DNA of 57,193 nt from Lacticaseibacillus hegangensis (lineage in GTDB: Bacteria; Bacillota; Bacilli; Lactobacillales; Lactobacillaceae), in NCBI RefSeq assembly GCF_003946465.1, contig NZ_RHOL01000018.1, positions 1-57,193 of the forward strand. The letters run 5' to 3'. Under the pieces are notes generated by a model. That model was not told where the DNA came from and made no database searches. It saw only the letters and a list, made by a program, of their open reading frames with translations. Positions 26,730-35,621 of the stretch are shown piece after piece (within the stretch, counting starts at the first letter, position 1; each line of letters opens with the position of its first letter). A program made the position numbers and the translations under genes.

Positions 26730-27049
26730 TGCGCCGACTACACGTTGGGTTGATCGTGCTCGTACTGGCGGTGATTGCCGCGCCGGCTTCAATAGTGAGT
26801 GCAAGCGCCGGGTCGGGGGCGACCGTCGCCGAGTTTGTGGTAACCGGTAAAAGGCCGCCACAGCAGAAACCGGCGCCTCCGTCGGTTGTGCACTATTCCC
26901 CGCATGACCTGCTGCCTGGTACCGGTAACACGCGGCAGCTGCCGCACACCGGGGACCGGACTAACCACTGGCTCGTGATTCTTGGTGGGGTCATGATCGG
27001 CAGTTTGGGTCTAGCAGTCATGGTAAGGAGGGATGATCGTGAGGCATAA
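26726..27049 (+). CDS. Short LPxTG-anchored protein of the WxL cluster
   Basis: A 107-residue protein with a signal peptide (1-28), a short Pro-rich extracellular part, and a sortase signal LPHTG at 72-76 followed by a hydrophobic helix and RRDDREA. A second LPxTG-like motif, LPGTG, occurs at 63-67, so the sorting signal is effectively doubled. Small LPxTG proteins are regular members of WxL clusters. The ATG at 26726 lies after AAAGGAGGGAGG and overlaps the upstream stop. The frame is open further upstream, but that part is antisense-like and lacks a start signal. Confidence 0.88.
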   Translation: MMRRLHVGLIVLVLAVIAAPASIVSASAGSGATVAEFVVTGKRPPQQKPAPPSVVHYSPHDLLPGTGNTRQLPHTGDRTNHWLVILGGVMIGSLGLAVMVRRDDREA

Positions 27050-28904
27050 AAGTATTGCTCTCATCTCCCTCGTTATTGCGGGTGCCCTGGCTATCGGCAG
27101 TCAGATCGCAGTGGTTAAGGCCGCGCCCGCGGTAGATTACCTGCCTTGGCTGACCGGCTCATACCCAGAACCGATTGATCCCGCCACAGGGCTTCCGGCC
27201 TTTGTCCCGTTTGAAGAGGTGATGAGCCCCCTTTCTGGGACGAGGGACTCCAGCAAAGTCCTGACAAATGGAGATGGGAACCACGTCGCCGTGCAGGTGA
27301 CCGACGGGCCGACCCAAAGTGGCTCAATCTGGAGCACTTACACGCTGGATTTGACCAAAAGCTTTGATGCACGGATGAATCTTTACTTTAATAACGGCAC
27401 AAATCTGGGAGATGGCATGGCATTCGTCATGAGCGGCGCCAAACCAACCCAGGTCTATGGCATTGGCTCGGCGCTTGGTATCTGGCGGTCTCAGCTTAGA
27501 GATGGCGCGAAAATGGCCGCGCTGCCCAAGAGCTTTGCCATTGCCTTTGATACCACGGATAATCACGACCGCCAGGACCATAACGTTGTCCAAATGAAGG
27601 CGGGTCAGTACGTTGGTTGGGGCTATCCCGCGCAAACTAACCAGTCCGCCAAAAGCTTAGGAATGCTGGACACTGGGCTAGAAGACTTGCCGATTCAGTG
27701 GGCTTCGGGCAATAGTTATGGCGATCCGGGCTTGGGCGGCTACCAGGCACTCGACAATGCAATGACTGACGGCACGTGGCATCCGCTGCACATTCATTGG
27801 GAGGCAGCAGGTGACGGTGGCGGCACGTTTTCGTTTGATTTTGAGGTTGGCAGCGATGTAGTTAGCAAGTCGCTGACCTGGTCTCCGGATGATGTCTCGA
27901 AGTACTTCGACAGCACAACCGTCTACTGGGGCTTCACCGGGACGACTGGGGCTTACGTCGAAGACGCGGTGGTCGCTTTTCAGAGTATTCCCGGGGTGCT
28001 GGATAACAGTATGACAGCAGATGTGGCTACAGACGCTGTGTATCCGGGTACAACATTAAGCCAGAATTACACCATCACTTACGATCCAAACGCCAGTCTT
28101 CAGGCCTGGCCGCAGCCGAGCAACGGGCAGCAGAGTTCCTTGTACGCCCAGCTGCTAACTGGCAGCCACTACGGGTTTCTCATGGCTGACGACGGCAAAA
28201 TCCACTTGGACCTGGGTGGCGGGAAGGAGCTGTTGGCCGAGAACGAATCCGGCGAACAACCCCGCGATATGACTGATCGGGCCGGTAACCCGGTGAGGGT
28301 CGTGAATAAAATTGCGCTGGATACCGTGCCGCCTTTTCCCAAAAACACGACGATGCAGGAACTTAAGTTCAGTGCCCCAATCATTGCGACCGATGTAGGT
28401 GGTGCTGAAACAGTGTCCGCTGGCACCGTAATTGGTAATAACGGCCAGGCAACGACAAACGTCTCTCTGCCTGCGGTGGTACCTGAGCCCTTAGCCCTCG
28501 ACTCGGTGCCAAGTTTTACCTTTGGCGAAGGCAGCGCACAGAAAATTACGGTGGGTGAGCTGATTGATGGCCTGAACGCCAAGCCGGGCATTGCCTCAGG
28601 GAATATTTCTGCCGCGATCCCTGATGGCGCGACTAACCGCCTAACCGCCAAAATGGCGTCTTTTCAGCTAGGACCAGGTTACCAAGCCGGCAGCGCGCAC
28701 CTGACTTTTAATTACAACGGCGCCATTCGCACGCTGACTGACGACAACAGCGAGACCGAGCTCTTTAATGTGACCGGCAGTCAGTTGCCCGATGGCGCCG
28801 TTTCGCAGCCGACGTTGACGATTGCGCCGTATCCACACGCGACCGTCGGCAAGCACAGCACCACGATTGATTGGACCTTGACGTCCACGCCTGTAATGAA
28901 GTAA
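27033..28904 (+). CDS. Large WxL surface protein with an L-type lectin-like domain
   Basis: A 623-residue secreted protein: signal peptide (1-31), an L-type lectin-like domain (about 60-300) recognised from LGDGMAFVMSG, GSALGIWR and SFAIAFDTTDNHD, and a C-terminal WxL domain ending in HSTTIDWTLTSTPVMK. It likely binds glycans, with the WxL domain fixing it to the wall, and may serve adhesion. It overlaps the LPxTG gene by 17 bases; ATG 27033 or GTG 27039 could be the start, the latter better spaced from AAGGAGGG. It is the last gene of the cluster. Confidence 0.88.
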   Translation: MIVRHKSIALISLVIAGALAIGSQIAVVKAAPAVDYLPWLTGSYPEPIDPATGLPAFVPFEEVMSPLSGTRDSSKVLTNGDGNHVAVQVTDGPTQSGSIWSTYTLDLTKSFDARMNLYFNNGTNLGDGMAFVMSGAKPTQVYGIGSALGIWRSQLRDGAKMAALPKSFAIAFDTTDNHDRQDHNVVQMKAGQYVGWGYPAQTNQSAKSLGMLDTGLEDLPIQWASGNSYGDPGLGGYQALDNAMTDGTWHPLHIHWEAAGDGGGTFSFDFEVGSDVVSKSLTWSPDDVSKYFDSTTVYWGFTGTTGAYVEDAVVAFQSIPGVLDNSMTADVATDAVYPGTTLSQNYTITYDPNASLQAWPQPSNGQQSSLYAQLLTGSHYGFLMADDGKIHLDLGGGKELLAENESGEQPRDMTDRAGNPVRVVNKIALDTVPPFPKNTTMQELKFSAPIIATDVGGAETVSAGTVIGNNGQATTNVSLPAVVPEPLALDSVPSFTFGEGSAQKITVGELIDGLNAKPGIASGNISAAIPDGATNRLTAKMASFQLGPGYQAGSAHLTFNYNGAIRTLTDDNSETELFNVTGSQLPDGAVSQPTLTIAPYPHATVGKHSTTIDWTLTSTPVMK

Positions 28905-28911
28905 ACAGGGA

Positions 28912-28945
28912 CGAAAAAAGGCAACCGACGCTGGTCGATTGCCTT
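28912..28945. terminator. Terminator between the WxL cluster and the ABC transporter
   Basis: AAGGCAACCGAC and GTCGATTGCCTT form a stem. On the minus strand it is followed by a six-base T-run, so it mainly ends the ABC transporter transcript. Confidence 0.85.
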
Positions 28946-28966
28946 AATTGGTTGAGTTGCGATGAT

Positions 28967-29710
28967 TTAGATGCGGCTCAAATACCGCTTCAGGAAGTCC
29001 TGAGTGGCCTGCTCTTGCGGATGGCCGAACAGTTCGTCCGGCGTGCCGGTTTCCGCAATGACGCCTTCGTGCATGAAGACGACCTTGTCAGAAACGTCGC
29101 GGGCAAAAGCCATTTCGTGAGTGACAATGATCATCGTCAGCCCGGTGTGGGCCAGGGCGGTCATGGCATTCAACACGTCATCGACCATTTCGGGGTCGAG
29201 GGCCGAGGTCGGCTCATCGAACAGCAGCACCTCGGGGTCCATGGCCTCGGCGCGGGCGATGGCCACCCGCTGCTGCTGGCCGCCGGAAAGCTGGGCCGGC
29301 TTAGCATTGACGAACGGGTCCATGCCGACACTGTTCAGCAGCTCCAGGGCGTGCTTTTTCGCCTCATCGGCGCCGCGACTCAGGACGGTTTGCTGACCGA
29401 CCATGACGTTTTGCAGCACGGTCAAATTGTTGAACAGGTTAAACGACTGGAACACCATGCCGACGTGGGCGCGGTAGAGCGGCAGGTTAAAATCATCGGT
29501 CAGGATGCTTTTGCCGTGGAACAAAATGTCGCCGGCCGTCGGGGTTTCGAGCAGGTTAATGTTGCGCAGCAGGGTCGACTTCCCGGAACCGGAGCGGCCG
29601 ATGATCGACACCACCTGGCCCTTGTCGACTGACAGGTTGATGTCCTTCAAGACCTCGTGATTGCCGAAGGACTTTTTCAAATTACGCACTTCAATGATGG
29701 GTTCTGACAT
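28967..29710 (-). CDS. Polar amino acid ABC transporter ATPase (probable lysine uptake)
   Basis: Cytoplasmic ATP-binding subunit, 247 residues, with Walker [10 protein letters not shown] (38-46), the Q-loop MVFQSFNLF, signature [14 protein letters not shown] and Walker [13 protein letters not shown]. The best fit is the PAAT (GlnQ/ArtP) class. The start is ATG 29710 after AAGGAGG. It follows the fused binding protein/permease gene by 13 bases on the same transcript. The lysine riboswitch upstream indicates lysine, or a related cationic amino acid, as the substrate. Confidence 0.93.
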   Translation of the reverse strand: MSEPIIEVRNLKKSFGNHEVLKDINLSVDKGQVVSIIGRSGSGKSTLLRNINLLETPTAGDILFHGKSILTDDFNLPLYRAHVGMVFQSFNLFNNLTVLQNVMVGQQTVLSRGADEAKKHALELLNSVGMDPFVNAKPAQLSGGQQQRVAIARAEAMDPEVLLFDEPTSALDPEMVDDVLNAMTALAHTGLTMIIVTHEMAFARDVSDKVVFMHEGVIAETGTPDELFGHPQEQATQDFLKRYLSRI

Positions 29711-29723
29711 GTTTACGTCCTCC

Positions 29724-31313
29724 TTACTTGATCTTTGGGGTGTCAACTTGCATCTGATTGGTCATCAGGTCGTAATCCTTGGGCCCATCCATGCGCTTCT
29801 CAACCAGTCTGAACAGCCGGCTGATGGTGAAGGTGAGCAGCAGGTAGATGCCGGCGACGACCAGGTAGGTGTGGAAGAACTGGAAGTTCTGGCCGGCGAC
29901 GGTTTCGGCGCTGAAGAACAGTTCGGAAACCGAGATGACGGACAGCACTGACGTATCCTTGATGTTGACGATGAATTCGTTGGTGACGGCCGGCAGGGAA
30001 TTGCGAATCGCCTGCGGCAGGATGACCTTGGTCATGGTCTGCCAGTGGGTCATGCCCAGCGCGTGGGCGGCCTCGAACTGGCCGGAATCGACGGAGGTGA
30101 TGCCCCCGCGGATGATTTCGGAGATGTAGGCCCCGGTATTAATGGAAACAATGAACAGGGCGGCCACGGTGCGGTCCATGTTGACGTGGAAGGCGAGGGC
30201 GGCGCCGTAGTAGACGACGGCGGCCTGCACGATCATTGGCGTGCCCCGGAAGACTTCAATGTAAACGGCCAGCAGCCAGTTGCCGATGGCGCGCAGACCG
30301 CGCTTGCCGCGGCTCTTTGGCACCGGTGTGGTGCGGGCAATGCCGACGAGCAGGCCGATCAAAAAGCCCACGACGGTCCCAATCAGGGAGATGAACAGCG
30401 TCATGCCGGTCCCGCGTAGGAGCATTGGGCCGTACTGCTTGAGCAGGGCGATAAACCAGTTGCCCTGACTGGTGGTCGACGGCTGGTTGGCCACGGCCTC
30501 GTTCATGAGCTGGTCGCGCTGCTTTTGAGAGATCTTGGCCAGCTCGGCGTTGATCTTGGCCTTGTCCGGATCGTTCTTGCGGACCCCGATTGCCAGATCC
30601 ACATCCTCCGGGTTGGTCTTGAAGCCATTTTTCTTGGAGAAGCGCAGGTAGGTCAGATCAGGGTTGGCGTTTTCGGCGGTGATGCCTTCGGGAACTTCGG
30701 AGACATACCCGTCGATGGTGCCGGATTCCAGCGCCACCCGCATGGCCGGGAAGTTATCCATGGCGGGTTCCTTGATGACACCCTTCATTTGCTTAATGGC
30801 CTGATAGTGGAAGGTCGACAGCTGCGCCGTGATTTTGGCGTTCTTGAAATCATTGATGCTCTTGGCCTTGGCGTACTTGCTGTCGCGGCGCACCACGACG
30901 GTCAGCTTGCTGGCGTAGTAGGTATTGGTAAAATCGATGGTTTTGCGGCGCTCAGGCGTCGGGCTCATGCCGGCAATGATGGCGTCGATCTTGCCGGAGG
31001 TCAGAGCCGGCGGCAGGCCGTTCCAGGACGTTTTGACGACGACGACCTTTTTATTCAAGGCCTTGGCGACCTTCTTGGCCATCTGCACGTCGTACCCGTT
31101 GGCGTAGTCCGAGCTGCCCTGGATCTTGACGGCGCCGTTGGCAGCCGTGTTTTGGGTCCAGTTGAACGGTGCGTAGCCGGCCTCCATGCCGACCTTGAAT
31201 GTGCCTTTGGTGGCCGCGCCAACGTGCTGCGACGTCCCCGAGGCGATGCCCGCCACCATGGCGAGCAGTGCGAGTCCGCTGACAAGGCGGCCCCAGAAAT
31301 GCTTCTTCATCAT
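29724..31313 (-). CDS. Fused substrate-binding protein and permease of an amino acid ABC transporter (probable lysine)
   Basis: A 529-residue fusion. A signal/anchor (1-32) precedes an SBP_bac_3 domain (about 35-260, with [22 protein letters not shown]). A permease domain follows (about 285-515) with [11 protein letters not shown] and the [14 protein letters not shown] coupling loop. Such fusions are common in lactobacilli and streptococci (GlnPH type). The RBS is GGGAG before ATGATG at 31313/31310. Transcription starts near 31617 and passes a lysine riboswitch and terminator, so lysine should repress it. Glutamine or arginine import would be the guess without the riboswitch. Confidence 0.92.
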   Translation of the reverse strand: MMKKHFWGRLVSGLALLAMVAGIASGTSQHVGAATKGTFKVGMEAGYAPFNWTQNTAANGAVKIQGSSDYANGYDVQMAKKVAKALNKKVVVVKTSWNGLPPALTSGKIDAIIAGMSPTPERRKTIDFTNTYYASKLTVVVRRDSKYAKAKSINDFKNAKITAQLSTFHYQAIKQMKGVIKEPAMDNFPAMRVALESGTIDGYVSEVPEGITAENANPDLTYLRFSKKNGFKTNPEDVDLAIGVRKNDPDKAKINAELAKISQKQRDQLMNEAVANQPSTTSQGNWFIALLKQYGPMLLRGTGMTLFISLIGTVVGFLIGLLVGIARTTPVPKSRGKRGLRAIGNWLLAVYIEVFRGTPMIVQAAVVYYGAALAFHVNMDRTVAALFIVSINTGAYISEIIRGGITSVDSGQFEAAHALGMTHWQTMTKVILPQAIRNSLPAVTNEFIVNIKDTSVLSVISVSELFFSAETVAGQNFQFFHTYLVVAGIYLLLTFTISRLFRLVEKRMDGPKDYDLMTNQMQVDTPKIK

Positions 31314-31374
31314 TAAAAACTCCCTTCGTGTTGTCCCAAGTTGACTTGGTGAACCACGCGGGAAATAGAGAAGT

Positions 31375-31408
31375 AAAAAGGTCGGCCTATATGTGAAATA
31401 GGCCGACC
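31375..31408 (-). terminator. Expression-platform terminator of the lysine riboswitch
   Basis: GGTCGGCCTAT (31380-31390) and ATAGGCCGACC (31398-31408) form an 11-bp stem. On the minus strand it is followed by TTTTT (31379-31375). It lies between the aptamer and the first codon, as expected for transcriptional control. Confidence 0.88.
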
Positions 31409-31429
31409 GATGATTTCAGTGGTTAAACC

Positions 31430-31600
31430 AGAATCATAGCGCTCCGAAGCTAGGCTTCGACAGTCCAGCGGGTTTCCCCAAACTGGCCCAACGCGTCTTG
31501 CCCCTGTGGCAGGATACGTTTCGGCGGATTCGCTTACGGCTGATTCAACGTGACAGGCACTCCTCAGCGTTCGTCGTTTCCGCGACCTCTATTTCTTAGT
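31430..31600 (-). ncRNA. Lysine riboswitch (L box)
   Basis: Read on the minus strand, the leader contains the conserved L-box blocks in order: AATAGAGGTCGCG (P1 5' strand, 31595-31583), CGCCGAAACG, the TTGGGCCAG arm, ACTGTCGAAG, and GGAGCGCTATGA (P1 3' strand, 31443-31434). The match in order and spacing to the Bacillus subtilis lysC leader is clear. With lysine bound, the downstream terminator should form and stop expression of the ABC transporter. Confidence 0.9.
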
Positions 31601-31623
31601 GGTAAATTCAGTTGTCGTTTGCC

Positions 31624-31652
31624 AGTTTATGCGTCTGAAAACGCCGTGTCAA
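31624..31652 (-). promoter_or_regulatory. Promoter of the lysine-riboswitch transcript
   Basis: On the minus strand TTGACA (31652-31647), a 17-base spacer and TAAACT (31629-31624). The predicted start near 31617 is about 20 bases before the aptamer. Confidence 0.75.
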
Positions 31653-32140
31653 GGCGGCTTACAAAGATAACGGTTTCAGCGGGCGGCCGGTCCTGGCCGA
31701 GTGTCACATCCGGTGAACACCATGGTGGTGGGCACAGGCGGCAAGCGCGGCAGGCTTCCGTCACATTTGCTCGGGGCGCGGTCGCGGTTTCTATGAATTA
31801 TTTTACTAACTAAAGGTTTATTCTTCTATTAGAATGTTGCGTGCGACCGGCCGGTTGGGCGACCTAGCCCTAGGGAACGCAGAGGCTGGTACCCGTTTCA
31901 GACCAGACTGGTCCGGTTCGCGGCCTTAGCCAAATTTAATCATAAAAATTTTTTAGCCGAGAGCCTTAGAAAAAAGTGAGCTTTCATGAAAACGATTGTT
32001 TTTTCGCAGGGGTAAACCTTTGCAATCGCAACCATTTTTGTGCATACTAACTGTCGGACATGTGACACGTCACCCTTGGTTTGACCTAAACCCGAATGGT
32101 GGCGCTATCATGTCTAAATACATATAGGAGGCGACAAACA
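31653..32140 (+). promoter_or_regulatory. man operon upstream region: cre-like site, promoter and palindrome
   Basis: No gene is seen. TTGCAA (32020-32025), 17 bases, CATACT (32043-32048) is a likely promoter. ATGAAAACGATTGTT at 31986-32000 resembles a CcpA cre site with two mismatches. GTGAC-AC-GTCAC at 32062-32073 is a perfect palindrome in the 5' leader. The stretch 31841-31925 can form GC-rich hairpins (arms GCGACCGG and CCGGTTCGC). I found no -24/-12 sigma-54 promoter, though man operons of this type often use one. Confidence 0.5.
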
Positions 32141-33115
32141 ATGGTCGGAATCATCCTTGCTAGCCACGGCGATTTTGCCAAAGGCATTATGCAATCAGGT
32201 CAGATGATCTTCGGTGAGCAGAAGAATGTTGAAGCAGTGACATTCCAGCCCAACGAGGGTCCAGACGACTTGAAAGCACACCTCGAGGAAGCCATTGCGA
32301 AGCTCGACTCAGATGATCAGGTCCTGTTCCTTATCGATTTGTGGGGCGGTTCTTCGTTCAACCAGTCTAACGGGTTGTTCGAGCAACACAAAGATAAGTG
32401 GGCCATCGTCACTGGGCTGAACTTACCAATGCTCATCGAGGCATACGGTTCCCGTTTGTCCATGGATTCAGCGCACGATATTGCGGCGCACATTATTGAG
32501 TCAGGTAAAGACGGTATCAAAGTCAAGCCTGAAGAACTGGCACCAAAGGCGGCGCCTGCTGCAGCACCAGCACAGCACGTCAGCGGCGGTAAGCCAGGGA
32601 AGATGAGTTACGTTCTGGCTCGGATCGACTCTCGTCTGCTTCACGGGCAAGTTGCGACGGCTTGGAGCAAAGAGACCAAGCCAACGCGGATCATTGTTGT
32701 ATCGGACGGTGTCGCACACGACAAGCTGCGTAAACAGCTGATCACTGAAGCGGCTCCATCAGGTGTTAAGGCTCACGTCATTCCAATTGATCAGATGATC
32801 AAGATCGCCAAAGACGACAAGCACTTCGGCGGCGAAAAAGCGTTGCTATTATTCGAAACACCGGAAGACGCGAAAAAGGCCATTGACGGCGGCGTGCCGC
32901 TGAAGGAACTGAACGTTGGTTCCATGGCGCACTCAGTTGGCAAGGTTCAGCCGAACAAGGTTCTGGCCTTTGACCAGACCGACATCGACACGTTCAGGGC
33001 CTTGGAAAAGGAAGGCGTCACCTTCGATGTTCGGAAGGTCCCAACCGACAACAAGGACAACATGGACGCGATCCTCAAGAAGGCGCAAGACGCGCTGGAT
33101 GCACAGAACAAGTAG
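32141..33115 (+). CDS. manX: PTS mannose-class EIIAB
   Basis: Cytoplasmic phosphocarrier of the mannose/glucose PTS, 324 residues. The EIIA domain (1-130) has the phosphorylated His9 in ILASHGDF, and the EIIB domain (from about 155) has His168 in [11 protein letters not shown]. An Ala/Pro-rich linker (133-150) joins them. It takes phosphate from HPr and passes it to the sugar during import through EIIC-EIID encoded downstream. The start is ATG 32141 after AGGAGGCGAC. An open frame from 32096 has no start signal. Named after the family; manL is used in some species. Confidence 0.95.
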   Translation: MVGIILASHGDFAKGIMQSGQMIFGEQKNVEAVTFQPNEGPDDLKAHLEEAIAKLDSDDQVLFLIDLWGGSSFNQSNGLFEQHKDKWAIVTGLNLPMLIEAYGSRLSMDSAHDIAAHIIESGKDGIKVKPEELAPKAAPAAAPAQHVSGGKPGKMSYVLARIDSRLLHGQVATAWSKETKPTRIIVVSDGVAHDKLRKQLITEAAPSGVKAHVIPIDQMIKIAKDDKHFGGEKALLLFETPEDAKKAIDGGVPLKELNVGSMAHSVGKVQPNKVLAFDQTDIDTFRALEKEGVTFDVRKVPTDNKDNMDAILKKAQDALDAQNK

Positions 33116-33157
33116 CAATAGATTATATTCCTAATTAAATTTAAGGAGGATATTCAC

Positions 33158-33982
33158 ATGGATTTGAACTTTCTTCAAATCATCGGGGTCCTCATCGTGG
33201 CGTTCCTGGCAGGGATGGAAGGGGTTCTTGATGAATTCGAATTCCATATGCCAGTTGTAGCGTGCACGCTGATCGGGTTGGTCACTGGCCAGCTCATGCC
33301 TTGCCTGATTTTGGGTGGGACCTTACAGATGATTGCCCTTGGCTGGGCGAACGTTGGTGCCGCGATTGCACCTGACGCTGCCTTGGCCTCAGTTGCTTCT
33401 GCTATTATTCTGGTTCTTGGCGGTCAGGGCCGCGCCGGAGTTAACTCCGCGATCGCCCTTGCGGTTCCGCTGGCGGTTGCCGGCTTGCTGCTGACCACCT
33501 TGGTTCGTACGGTTGCGACCGCGGTTGTCCACCTGATGGACCACGCGGCCGAAGAAGGCAGCTTCAAGATGCTGGACTTCTGGCAGTACGTTGCCATTGC
33601 TTTGCAGGGTCTGCGTATCGCGATCCCTGCCGGCTTGATCCTGGCTGTTGGTGCCGGTCCTGTTCGTTCTCTGCTTGGCCTCATGCCTAAGTGGTTGACG
33701 GATGGTCTGGGCATCGGTGGTGGCATGGTCGTTGCCGTTGGGTACGCCATGGTTTTGAACATGATGGCGACCCGCGAAGTATGGCCATTCTTCATCATCG
33801 GTTTCGTTTTGGCAACCATTTCCCAGTTGACCCTGATCGGCCTTGGCGCGATCGGTGTGTCCCTGGCGCTGATCTACCTGACCCTGTCCAAGATGGGCGG
33901 CTCTTCTAGCAGCAATGGCGGCTCTTCTGACAACAATGGTGGCTCCGGCGATCCAGTCGGCGACATCATCGACAACTATTAG
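33158..33982 (+). CDS. manY: PTS mannose-class EIIC membrane subunit
   Basis: A 274-residue membrane subunit that with EIID forms the sugar channel. It opens NFLQIIGVLIVAFLAGMEGVLDEFEFHMP, the family signature, and has QGRAGVNSAIALAVPLAVAGLLL and further helices. The last 30 residues are a Gly/Ser/Asn-rich tail that looks like a flexible cytoplasmic extension. In related species Man-PTS EIIC and EIID are the receptor for pediocin-like bacteriocins. RBS AAGGAGG; 42 bases after manX. Confidence 0.95.
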   Translation: MDLNFLQIIGVLIVAFLAGMEGVLDEFEFHMPVVACTLIGLVTGQLMPCLILGGTLQMIALGWANVGAAIAPDAALASVASAIILVLGGQGRAGVNSAIALAVPLAVAGLLLTTLVRTVATAVVHLMDHAAEEGSFKMLDFWQYVAIALQGLRIAIPAGLILAVGAGPVRSLLGLMPKWLTDGLGIGGGMVVAVGYAMVLNMMATREVWPFFIIGFVLATISQLTLIGLGAIGVSLALIYLTLSKMGGSSSSNGGSSDNNGGSGDPVGDIIDNY

Positions 33983-34000
33983 AGAAGGAGGTAGAAAAAT

Positions 34001-34945
34001 ATGGCTGATACAGCTGAAGTACAAGCAAGTTTGGCTGAACACAAGTACAGTTTGACGAAAGCTGACCGGATGAAGGTTTGCTGGCGTTCTACCTTCCTTC
34101 AGGGTTCATGGAACTACGAACGTATGCAAAATGGTGGCTGGTGCTACTCCTTGGTTCCTGCCATCAAGAAGCTCTACACGAAGAAGGACGACCAGATCGC
34201 CGCTTTGAAGCGGCATATGGAGTTCTTCAACACTCACCCGTACCTGGCTTCACCGGTTATCGGTGTGGTCCTGGCGCTGGAAGAGGAACGTGCCAATGGC
34301 GCCCCAATCGATGACGTTGCCATCCAGGGCGTTAAGGTCGGCATGATGGGTCCTCTGGCCGGTGTCGGCGACCCAGTCTTCTGGTTCACCGCTCGTCCTA
34401 TCCTTGGTGGTCTGGCTGCGTCCTTGGCGCTGGCTGGGAACATCATGGGCCCAATCATTTTCTTCGTCGTTTGGAACCTGATGCGTGTGGCCTTCATGTG
34501 GTACACTCAGGAATTCGGCTACAAGGCCGGGTCACGGATCGCGGACGACATGTCCGGTTCGCTGCTGCAGGATGTTACCAAGGGTGCTTCGATCCTGGGT
34601 ATGTTCATCCTGGGTTCTCTGATCAACCGTTGGGTCACAGTTAAGTTCACCCCAGTGGTTTCCACGATCACCCAGCAAAAGGGTGCTTACATCGAATGGT
34701 CGAAGCTGCCAAAGGGTGCTGCCGGCATCAAGCAGGCGCTGACTGACCAAGCAAACGGGTTGGCGCTTGACAAGATGAAGGTCACCACGCTGCAGAACAA
34801 CTTGGATCAGCTGATTCCAGGGCTGGCAGCGCTGCTGCTGACACTGCTTTGCATGTGGCTCCTCAAGAAGAAGGTTTCCCCGATTATCGTTATCCTGGGC
34901 CTCTTCGTTGTTGGTATTGTGTTCCATGTCTGGGGTCTCATGTAA
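34001..34945 (+). CDS. manZ: PTS mannose-class EIID membrane subunit
   Basis: A 314-residue partner of EIIC for mannose, glucose and related sugars. Recognised from the long N-terminal region LTKADRMKVCWRSTFLQGSW, NGGWCYSLVPAIKKLY, FFNTHPYLASPVIGVVLALEE, GVKVGMMGPLAGVGDPVFW and C-terminal membrane helices. It follows manY by 18 bases with GAAGGAGG. A terminator follows, but manO lies just beyond it. Confidence 0.95.
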   Translation: MADTAEVQASLAEHKYSLTKADRMKVCWRSTFLQGSWNYERMQNGGWCYSLVPAIKKLYTKKDDQIAALKRHMEFFNTHPYLASPVIGVVLALEEERANGAPIDDVAIQGVKVGMMGPLAGVGDPVFWFTARPILGGLAASLALAGNIMGPIIFFVVWNLMRVAFMWYTQEFGYKAGSRIADDMSGSLLQDVTKGASILGMFILGSLINRWVTVKFTPVVSTITQQKGAYIEWSKLPKGAAGIKQALTDQANGLALDKMKVTTLQNNLDQLIPGLAALLLTLLCMWLLKKKVSPIIVILGLFVVGIVFHVWGLM

Positions 34946-34959
34946 GTTCAGACCTCTCG

Positions 34960-34993
34960 GCCTCGGGGCGGCTGCTCCGAGGCTTTTCTTTTT
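34960..34993 (+). terminator. Terminator after the man PTS genes
   Basis: GCCTCGG and CCGAGGC arms with a TTTTCTTTTT tract. manO, 60 bases further on, has its own TATAAT (35020-35025), so it can be transcribed separately or by read-through. Confidence 0.88.
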
Positions 34994-35055
34994 GATGCGA
35001 GCACCGCGGGTTCGCGGCGTATAATAGACAGTAAAGTGGTAAAAGAGGGATATCG

Positions 35056-35466
35056 ATGCAACAACCAGTGAAGTCAATCAATACGAAAGTCGACTTGACC
35101 GTCGATGCCACATCCTACATGGGCATTGCCGATTACGGCAAAATGATGATCGGCGATCGCGGTCTCGAATGGTACGCCGACAAAAACGTCCAGAAGTACA
35201 TCCAGATTCCTTGGGGTGAGGTGACGTTCGTTGAAGTCACGGTGATGTTTAAAGGCAAGTACATTCCCCGCTTTACCGTTCACACCAAAACCAGCAGCAG
35301 CTTCCCGTTTGCCACGCGCGATCCCAAGCGCACGCTGCGCGCGATCCGCGTGTACGTGGACCCGAAGAACTTAGTGCAGTCGCGGACTTTTCTCAAGATC
35401 CTCGGCGGCTACCTGCGCAACATCAAGGCCCGGTATTTTTCCAAAGATAAACAGGCCAAAGATTAG
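35056..35466 (+). CDS. manO: DUF956 family protein (ManO), man operon partner
   Basis: A 136-residue soluble protein. DUF956 (ManO) proteins are nearly always encoded beside mannose-class PTS genes in lactobacilli, streptococci and listeriae, and are thought to affect the transporter or its regulation; a role is not established from sequence. It contains VDATSYMGIADYGKMMIGD and GLEWYADKNVQKYIQIPWGEV, typical of the family. It begins 110 bases after manZ, separated by a terminator, with its own -10 box. A strong terminator follows. Confidence 0.9.
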   Translation: MQQPVKSINTKVDLTVDATSYMGIADYGKMMIGDRGLEWYADKNVQKYIQIPWGEVTFVEVTVMFKGKYIPRFTVHTKTSSSFPFATRDPKRTLRAIRVYVDPKNLVQSRTFLKILGGYLRNIKARYFSKDKQAKD

Positions 35467-35474
35467 GTTTGCTG

Positions 35475-35505
35475 AGCCCCTGCCCGTCGCGGCAGGGGCT
35501 TTTTG
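35475..35505 (+). terminator. manO terminator
   Basis: AGCCCCTGCC and GGCAGGGGCT arms followed by TTTT. Confidence 0.9.
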
Positions 35506-35621
35506 CTGTCTGACAGTGCCAGTAATTACCCGGGGAATAGTTAAGATAACAGAAGTGAAAGGTGGTTGGCTCGAACCGGGTGATAGACTGGATAAAGACT
35601 GTAGTGGAAGAGGTGGCCAAA

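Noticed and set aside
31800-32140. Sigma-54 (-24/-12) promoter before the man operon
   Set aside because: TGGCGC near 32101 has no properly spaced GC element; a sigma-70-type promoter fits better.
35510-35547. Promoter for the two-component genes (CTGACA and TAAGAT)
   Set aside because: The spacing is 26 bases, too long for a sigma-70 promoter, so no confident call was made.
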